Shown one piece after another: positions 17,890-23,706 of a stretch of DNA of 23,706 nt. This stretch comes from Chara braunii (taxonomy: Eukaryota > Streptophyta > Charophyceae > Charales > Characeae). The stretch spans positions 2,180,500-2,204,205 of the forward strand of contig BFEA01000210.1 of the NCBI GenBank assembly GCA_003427395.1, in the 5' to 3' direction. The translations under genes were made by a program, and so were the position numbers. The notes below the pieces were generated by a model, which worked only from the letters and a program-made list of their open reading frames with translations, was not told the DNA's origin and did not search any database. How positions within the stretch are numbered: the first letter of the stretch is position 1; the number at the start of each line of letters is the position of its first letter.

Positions 17890-18464
17890 CGGCACCGTCG
17901 ATCGACGCAGATCGACGGCCCAAGCGGAAAAAATAATAGCCATCAAACGGGGCCTACCCGACCCCAATTTTTTTTGCGGCCGCCACCCTTTTTTTTCCCT
18001 TTGGGCTGTAGGCCCGCAGCACGGAATTTTTTTTTTTGAGGTTTTTGGGGGGTGGCGCTGAGGGGGCCCGGGTACGTGGCCGGGTGGGTTGCACGGCCGG
18101 GCGTCCCGGCTGGAAAGCTAGCCTCCTACCAAACATGCAAACACGTCACTGTTTTCTCCCGCCTGTCTGCCTCTCTTCCCCCTCTCTCCTCTCCTCCCTC
18201 CTCTACTCCCTCCTCTCCTCCCCTCTCTCCTCCCCTCTCCTGCCCTCCCCTCTCCTCTCCTCCCCTCTCTCTCCCCCCGTCCTTTTCTTTTCCCCGATCC
18301 ATGTCTTGCCGTCTCTTTCTTTCTTTCTTTCTTCCTTTCCCTTCTACTTTCCCTTCACCGTTTTCTTCTCGTATTCTCATTTGAATTCTTGTGTTCATTT
18401 CTCACCCTTCTTTTTTTTGTTTTTTCTGTTTTGGTTGTTAGTGTTTCTGATCTGCTTGCTGCAG
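17890..18464. other. GC-rich then CT-rich region upstream of the RBM48-like exon
   Basis: Positions 17930-18120 are GC-rich with T-runs. Positions 18160-18300 are C/T-rich with recurring 'ctcctctc' words. Positions 18400-18464 are a T-rich polypyrimidine stretch ending in 'cttgctgcag'. A possible donor 'gggtacgt' lies at 18071. This could be the promoter, a 5' UTR exon and a 5' UTR intron of the gene, but only the acceptor at 18464 is convincing. The long frame at 18036-18605 up to the acceptor is low-complexity (Ser/Leu/Pro). Confidence 0.45.
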
Positions 18465-18601
18465 GTGATCAAAATCAGAGTGATGGATGACACAAACGCT
18501 GTTGATGATGATGACGCCAAACGCTGTTTCACCCGTCCGTGCTACAGAGCGGGAAGGAAGGAGACCAGTGTGGCAGTGTACACCGTTAACCAGGAGTCGA
18601 G
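18465..18601 (+). CDS. RBM48: First coding exon of an RBM48-like RNA-binding protein (partial)
   Basis: From Met at 18483 the frame encodes about 39 residues: an acidic start (MDDTNAVDDDDAKRC), then TRPCYRAGRKETSVAVYTVN and QESR. RBM48 proteins of animals and plants share an N-terminal Y-R-x-G-R segment followed by AV-x-VYT(V/I)-x-x-ES-x-Y, which begins the RRM. RBM48 works with ARMC7 in splicing of U12-type introns. A strong acceptor (polypyrimidine then CAG 18462-18464) precedes the exon and a donor (AG then GTAGGG, GT at 18602-18603) follows, splitting the Arg codon. The upstream stretch from 18465 is also in frame, so an earlier start is possible, but the Met fits the family's short leader. 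I found no RRM continuation on the plus strand to 23706, so the next exon probably lies outside the window. The identification rests on recalled family motifs. Confidence 0.68.
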
Positions 18602-18997
18602 GTAGGGCGGGGAGCGGGGGGCAGGGAAGGGGGGAACATTTTTTTGTACAGCGCAACGATTAATAAAAATGTTGGACCAATGATTTTTTTTAAAAATAGA
18701 GTTCGTGATCCTTTTGTGTTCGCAAATTATAATTTTGAGGGAGGGGAGAGTGAATGCACAGAAGATCAATCAATCGTGTTGTGGGTGTGGAGGGATTGTC
18801 ATTGGGTTTAGGGTTTATGCAAAGTTAATTTATGGTTTAGGGTCTAGGGAATTCTATTTTGCTTTTATTTTCCATCAGAGGAGGCTGATGGGTGATGATG
18901 GAAACCGTCCGGGTTGGTGTGATAGATTGAATCAATTGATTGAATTTGTATTAAATTGAAATGAACGCAGTTTAATTGAATTGAATTGGATTGGATT
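18602..18997 (+). other. Start of putative long first intron
   Basis: Begins GTAGGGCGG. It contains no open frame of interest. A 14-base 'gggtttagggttta' at 18804-18817 resembles the plant telomere motif but is too short to mean anything. AT-rich with GATTG words from 18925. Confidence 0.45.
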
Positions 18998-19083
18998 GGA
19001 TTCAATTAATGGATTTGAAGTTGAAGTGGCTTGACTTGACTTGAATTGAATCGAACTGATTGATTAATTGGCGTTGTCCATGG
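18998..19083. repeat. GATTG/TTGAA-rich dispersed repeat, partial copy D
   Basis: 'attcaattaatgga' followed by Ttg-Att words, then 'gaactgattgattaattg' and 'ggcgttgtccatg', is shared with 22873-22990. The 'ggcgttgtccatg' word (19070) also starts copy B at 20551, linking these to the A/B family. Homology stops at 19083. Confidence 0.7.
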
Positions 19084-19089
19084 TACCAC

Positions 19090-19116
19090 CAGCTGGCCTA
19101 GCTCAGTTGGTACTGT
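19090..19116 (+). other. tRNA-like A-box (possible SINE head or decayed tRNA)
   Basis: 'tggcctagctcagttggta' contains TAGCTCAGTTGG (19099-19110), a perfect match to the tRNA A-box/D-arm consensus. No B-box (GGTTCGA-like) follows at the right distance and no cloverleaf can be drawn beyond 'tac'. It is at most the 5' third of a tRNA or of a tRNA-derived SINE. The sequence after it begins TGTTATGATCC, which looks like an LTR start, so an insertion may have cut it. Confidence 0.4.
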
Positions 19117-19533
19117 TATGATCCTGGTTGCTTGTTGTCAGAAGACCCACACTCGCTCACATAGACTTCCAGGTATGCCCATACATACACAGAAGGAAGG
19201 GGAGAGGATGGGAGTATCACACCGCACAGGGAGATCAAAAGTTTATTAAAACACAGCGGAAGACTTAACCATGCGATATGACAGAGTACACTGAAAGTGC
19301 AATTCACTCCACAGAATCCTCACAACCAGTCACAAAGGAAAGCGGAGTAGATCACATCCAGAAAACAATGAAGCAAAGATAGTTCAGACACAGTATCCAC
19401 ACTGTTTATTAAACTCAGAGTCTCTATTTGTCAGAATAACCCCAGAACTGTGATGCGCTGCTCAGAAATGAGCAGCGCTTCTTTCCCCAACCCTGAGTAA
19501 CCGCTATCACTACCCGTGAGCCCCTGAAACAAC
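19117..19533. other. Non-coding, nothing recognised
   Basis: Ordinary-complexity sequence with two related words, 'gtttattaaaacacag' (19240) and 'gtttattaaactcag' (19404). No frame, RNA or repeat boundary supports a feature. Confidence 0.4.
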
Positions 19534-19800
19534 CAGTGCCACCCAGATACTGCCTCCAGAAGGGAAGCGCCACCCTGAAACAGGCCTTTGAGGCCAAGAG
19601 CCTCTCAGAGGATGAAGAAGAAGACCAGCGCCACAGTCTCTGATGATGATGAAGTACCAGAAGACTTCCCGGATGGAAATCTGTAGCAGCGCCACCCTCT
19701 CCTGACAAAGATGATCTCTGAGGATGAAAGCTGCGGCTATGGCTGCAGCGCCACACACCCTGACAGCCTATTCCTGAGGAGGGTTCATCAGGGCACCAAC
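19534..19800. repeat. Degenerate minisatellite of about 60 bp
   Basis: 'cagcgccac' or a one-base variant recurs at 19534, 19565, 19626, 19687 and 19746, with spacings of 61, 61 and 59 over the last four. Each unit also carries GAGGATGAAG- or GATGATGA-like text. The frames across it are interrupted on the plus strand. The 110-codon minus frame (19756-19424) is Ser-rich and unrecognised. Confidence 0.6.
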
Positions 19801-20550
19801 TTCTCTTGCCTCCAGCAGACTTCAGATAGCCAGGGCCTCTGAACAGCCCCGCGTGCTGTCAGAGAGCAGCGTAGGTCCCAGCTATGGCCGACGCTTCGAA
19901 GGTCCGGCTATGTCTGTCTCCACCAACGCTGAAGCTGTACCACCACCAGTTCATGCGTTGCGCAGCCGTGATGTACACGGTACCAACTGCCAAAAGCCCC
20001 GAACAGTTTTCCCTACACCTATTCCTAGTCTACCCTAGCCTAGACACGACCTAGACTGGACTGACTGGACTCACCGGTACTGATTCAGTTCGGCCTCCAG
20101 GGCCTCTCCCTACCCGGCTATAGGCTATAGGACCGTCTAGCAGTATAGGCCCATAGGCCCTTCTGTCCTAGTGGTAGCCCGGGTCTGCTATTCGCAGTTA
20201 GGGTAGCTGTAGGATATTCAAGTTAGTACGGGCCTGCAATTTTCCCAAATTTACAGATATGTCCCTCACGAATTTTCCCACAGGCAGATCTCTCGGTTAG
20301 CCCTCAGCCAAACAGAAATGGTGAATCTATCCTATCTATGTTACAGCCTCGGGTCGACGGGTTGGCTGCAGAATCAGCAAGTCATTGCAGTACGCCCCTG
20401 AGCTGTTGAAAAAATACAGACCCGAGTTTGAACTCCAATTGCAATAAACGAGTACAATACTATATACTACAAATCATACCAAGGCGCGGTCAGTTGCATG
20501 ATGATATCTCAAGGCCGTAGCCCTTTAAAGAAAGGATTAAGAAAAAAAAT
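19801..20550. other. Non-coding, nothing firmly recognised
   Basis: Short local repeats ('ggctataggctatagg' near 20118, 'tataggcccataggccc' near 20143) and an AATAAA at 20443-20448 that could be a polyadenylation signal of a retroelement. No coding or RNA feature is supported. Confidence 0.4.
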
Positions 20551-21664
20551 GGCGTTGTCCATGATCGCGCTTTTTAGATGCACCAGAGGGCAGTGCTTTT
20601 CACTGCTGCCATGCCACTGGCCTTATCATGGGATGTGGGTCGATGCGCTCCTGATCTTGGCACCTGCAATCAGACTCGTTTTCTTTTCACTTCGCATGCA
20701 TACAAACAGATGGCAAAGCAACACTGGCACCAGGCACCCACACAAAGCTCAGAGATATTAAGGCCGCGAACACAGTTCAGATGCAAACTCTCTTCAAACT
20801 GGCTATGGCGCCTGAGCGCCTACACCTCTCACCACCGACACTGTATTCACACAACCGTTCACATGCACTCCACGCTAGATCTCCCTGGATATCCCACGCA
20901 CACACACTCTGTATCGCACACACATACACACACGCGCACTACCACCTATCACCAGCTACGGCAGCTATGGCCGCCAGCTACCACTCCCTACAAGCAGCGA
21001 TGGCTGCTCTATCTCTTCCTCGGCCCACTTCAACTTCGGGCATCTGCAGACCACCTCGCACAAGACGCCTGGGCAGCGCTTCCGCATGGCTCACGCAGAA
21101 ATGAATGAATGGCTGGACGCTGCCTCTTGATTTATACTTCTGTTGGTCGCTGGTCTGCCCCTTTTCCACCGGCCCATGGTGCACACAGTCCCACATAGTA
21201 CTTGCTGACTGGACAAAGTGAGACTGGGACTGGGTACTGCTGACTAAGCAAAGTTGGACTACCCACTTGCCCACTTGCCTCTGGCCTAACGTGAGCAACA
21301 CTCGAAAGGCCACTTCCGGACCTTCCGGAAGNACTTCCGGACCTTCCGGAAGTCTGTGGACTTGGCCTTTCGGAGCTGTAGCAGCTACGACCTTGACCTT
21401 TCCGGACTGTAGCAGCTACGACCTTGACCTTTCAGAGTTGCAACACCTATGACCTCTACACAGCTATGACCCCTACTCGACAGACCTACGGTTCAAGACC
21501 CGACACCTACACAGACCTATGACAGACAACAGTCAACTATCAAAACACAGGTCACGGGTTCAAAACACACAAGGGTCGACTTGATACTGTACACGGGTGA
21601 GGTAAGGTCTAGGGATCGAGAACTGGGATCTGCATCTGTTACTGCAAAGGTGAAAACCGTTTCA
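20551..21664. repeat. Dispersed non-coding repeat family, copy B
   Basis: The longest copy. Positions 20551-20670 ('ggcgttgtccatgatcg', 'cactgctgccatgcc', 'gctcctgatct') match copy C at 22978-23082, and 20664-21664 match copy A along its length. The 31-bp unit recurs at 21376 and 21407. Both A and B end with 'tgaaaaccgtttca' (21651-21664), which is close to self-complementary. A single N at 21332 lies between two identical 20-mers. The ORFs (20578-21108, 20781-21104) are His/Ser/Thr-rich and not conserved in copy A. Confidence 0.85.
21312..21352. repeat. 20-mer duplicated across a single N
   Basis: 'acttccggaccttccggaag' is present at 21312-21331 and again at 21333-21352, separated only by the N at 21332. 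Copy A has it once (13835-13854, one difference). This is the signature of two overlapping contig ends that were not merged. Confidence 0.85.
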
Positions 21665-22872
21665 CACCAGAGCACGTGGGCATATCCTTGTTTTTTTTTT
21701 TTTTTTTTTCCGGCAGTTACTGTAGGTAATACAACCATTATGTTCGCTGAAAGCCGGAGTGCAACGAACCTCCTAGTTCACTACCAGTGAGTGCACACAA
21801 TCACACACCATGCATGAATAAGATCACACGAAGCTCGCACTGGAGGCCAGAGAAACGAAGACCAGGTAAGTGCAGCTTGAAGTTTAGAGTTCCAACAAAT
21901 TATCATACAAGCAATTAAGAGTTTCAGTCACAGGTGCTCAACAGCGCAAACCTATCCAGTATCTCCACTCAGGTATGTAACTCCTCCGAAGCTCTTCTCT
22001 CTTCTCCCTTGGTCTTCTCCCTGTCTACTACCTCCCTGAGTCCCTGTATCTTCTCTTCCTACTTGCATGCACTCGCACACCTCCTACTATTCAAGGACCT
22101 ACTCTGGATACACCCACTGCTAACTCTGCTAACCCCTCTGAAGTCTACTACTAACTACTAGCACTGGCGCAGCTATGGCTGCTTTCCCTCGACCAGTGCT
22201 GGGCGGCTATCGCTGCTCTCTCTCTCTCTCCCTCACTAGCGGAGCTCTCTGGCTCAGTGGTCCGCCCCTCACAATAGCGCACAAGTGCACCAGCACTTCC
22301 ACACTACATGCGAATGAGCAATCTCTGAATGAGGAGGCTGGCCAGTCCTTATATTGCCTTGGACCGAGCTTCAGCTCTTCCCAGTCTCTGCGTCTTGGGG
22401 CTTGACTTGGTTCCAGTACCAAATCCCCACGGCCTGTCTGCTTTTGAATGTCAGGGCCTGGAACCTTCCCGAATTTCATTGGTGTGCTGCTGCTTGGGCC
22501 TTTGAGTCACGACTTTTCGATTATGACACATGGTTTTGACTGTGGACTGTGACTCCTGCCTCTGGGTCATGACTCTTGCCTATGGATTTGCCCTTTGTTC
22601 GTGGGATGTGACTTTCCAACATGACTTTTCATTATGAGACAATGATTTTGCCCCTAAGATGTGACTGTTTGCCGGGTGCCTGTTGGACTTGACTGCTTAG
22701 GTACCCGACTGTGACTTTTCTGAAACTGACTGACTCGGCCTTTCTTGGCCAGGGCGTCTGACCCTGAAACTCGAATTTGGGGTCTGAATCGTGGAAGGCC
22801 TTTCAGGAGGAGCAGTGTGATATTTCGACCTCCTTCCTAAACCTGAAAGAGAAAGAAAAGGGGAGAAAAGGG
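21665..22872. other. Non-coding, with degenerate GTGACTTTT-type repeats
   Basis: A T-run lies at about 21690-21709. Positions 22000-22400 are C/T-rich and resemble copies A and B loosely ('gcagctatggctgc', 'gaatgaggaggctggcc'). At 22507-22655 a segment of about 35 bp is present twice, roughly 112 bp apart ('gacttttcgattatgacac' and 'gacttttcattatgagac'). None of the ORFs has a recognisable domain. Confidence 0.45.
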
Positions 22873-23120
22873 TAATTCAATTAATGGAATTGGCTTGAGT
22901 TGGATTGAAGTGAACTGATTGATTAATTGAGTCGTCTGATTTTTGATTGATTGAGTGCAGTGGCTCCTATCTCATAGGGCGTTGTCCATGATCGTGCCCT
23001 TTGGACACACGAAGGGGCAATGCTGTTCACTGCTGCCATGCCGCTGGCCATATCATCGGATGGGTCAATCTGCTCCTGATCTAAACCTGAAAAAAACGAA
23101 AGAAAAAGGGGAGAAAAGGG
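22837..23120. repeat. Short direct repeats flanking partial copy C
   Basis: 'ctaaacctgaaa' plus 'gaaagaaaaggggagaaaag' occurs at 22837-22872, and a near copy at 23081-23119, on the two sides of copy C. This resembles a flank duplication around an insertion, as also seen around copy A. Confidence 0.7.
22873..23082. repeat. Dispersed repeat family, partial copy C
   Basis: The left part (22873-22930) matches copy D at 18998-19069. Positions 22978-23082 match the first 120 bases of copy B, ending at 'gctcctgatct'. The sequence then switches to 'aaacctgaaa', which is also found just left of the copy (22839). Confidence 0.75.
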
Positions 23121-23706
23121 AAATGACCCATGAGGGGAGTAATAGAGAATAGGGAAGGAAAGGGAGACGATGTATGACGGAGAAAAGGAATTTAAGAGAC
23201 CAACAAAAAGTCCAAACTACAAGAATGAATGCAAGGATTGGGAAGCAATCCCTTCTCTGAAGATTGCAGATCGAGCGGAGAGACACTCTTGCCACTTACG
23301 CTGCACTTTTCGCTAGGGTGGCTGGGTGGAGTGGGGGTTCCCACTTGACTACCCTGGATCCGTTCGACATAACCACAGTAGCCCCATAAGAAGGTACCTG
23401 GATGTGGCCACGTCCCAGTGGATGGAGGAGAGAGGAGGAGAGGTGCCATGTGTAGCGGAGATTCGCAGCACAGCAGGACGCAACGAAGAAGAAGAGGAAT
23501 GATCTGCTTCCTAATTGCAGCAGTGAACTCTTGACCGAGGAGCCAGTAGCTGAAAGTTATGGGACATTGAGTTGCTTAAGCCATGTTGTGAACGCTCTGG
23601 TTTGACACATAGAAATATCAGGCGCCTTCGCTCGTGGCAAGATCCCTTCCCTTCTTTGCCCTCTCCGCCCATCTATCTATCTGTCTATCTCTGTCTGTCT
23701 TTCTGT
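23121..23706. other. Non-coding tail with TATC/TGTC microsatellite
   Basis: No gene is recognised. 'ctgcttcctaattgcag' at about 23503-23520 is acceptor-like, but the sequence after it has early stops and does not read as RRM. Positions 23670-23706 are a (TATC)/(TGTC) microsatellite cut by the window edge. Confidence 0.5.

Noticed and set aside
17218-18039. Long ORFs on both strands rich in Glu/Lys or Ser/Leu/Phe
   Set aside because: They are read-through of the GAA microsatellite and purine tracts; every frame is open because stop codons are rare in this composition.
18036-18464. Long plus-strand ORF upstream of and including the RBM48-like exon
   Set aside because: The part before the acceptor at 18464 is Ser/Leu/Pro low-complexity sequence from a C/T-rich tract. 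Only the last 137 bases look like real coding.
20578-21108. 176-codon His/Thr-rich ORF in repeat copy B
   Set aside because: Copy A has the same DNA without the frame, so it is not under coding constraint.
13158-21664. Copies A and B as the two LTRs of one 8.5-kb element
   Set aside because: The DNA between them holds LINE fragments in both orientations and a host exon, with no Gag-Pol, and copy A lacks the left 110 bases of copy B.

Overview
This is eukaryotic, repeat-dominated DNA. It contains no operons, no ribosome binding sites and no CRISPR-like array. It carries degraded retrotransposons, poly(A)/poly(T) tracts, microsatellites and long non-coding stretches. The one host-gene fragment I can support looks like a plant-type exon bounded by GT/AG splice sites. 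The retrotransposon proteins and the plant-like RBM48 segment fit a large-genome streptophyte; a charophyte alga such as Chara is my best guess, but this rests on protein style only and no search was run.

Layout. Positions 1-1345 hold two diverged copies of a C-rich dispersed repeat, followed by a nested 58-bp tandem repeat (1371-1601). Positions 1602-4600 have no recognisable gene. Positions 4660-10239 are the body of a Ty3/gypsy retrotransposon with a C-terminal chromodomain: Gag, zinc knuckle, protease, reverse transcriptase, RNase H, integrase, GPY/F module, chromodomain. It is broken by many stops and frameshifts and by a 98-bp internal duplication containing an N. The protease motif reads DTC instead of DTG, and the first catalytic aspartate of the reverse transcriptase reads Asn. 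I found no matching LTR pair.

Positions 11251-12035 (minus), 14917-15360 (minus) and about 15690-17381 (plus) are three 5'-truncated fragments of related LINE-type (non-LTR) retrotransposons. They are recognised by a zf-RVT-like zinc domain, a shared C-terminal protein and, in two copies, a shared 3' UTR with poly(A). A third copy of the C-rich repeat lies at 12036-12870. A different non-coding repeat family of about 1 kb occurs at 13158-14164 and 20551-21664, with partial copies near 18998 and 22873.

The most interesting item is a short open segment at 18483-18601. It is preceded by a polypyrimidine tract plus CAG acceptor and followed by a GT donor, and its translation matches the N-terminal signature of RBM48, an RNA-binding protein linked to U12-type (minor spliceosome) splicing. 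If this is right, the last 5 kb of the window is the start of a long, repeat-filled first intron. I see no novel defence, biosynthetic or other multi-gene system here. The value lies in the repeat families and the host exon.
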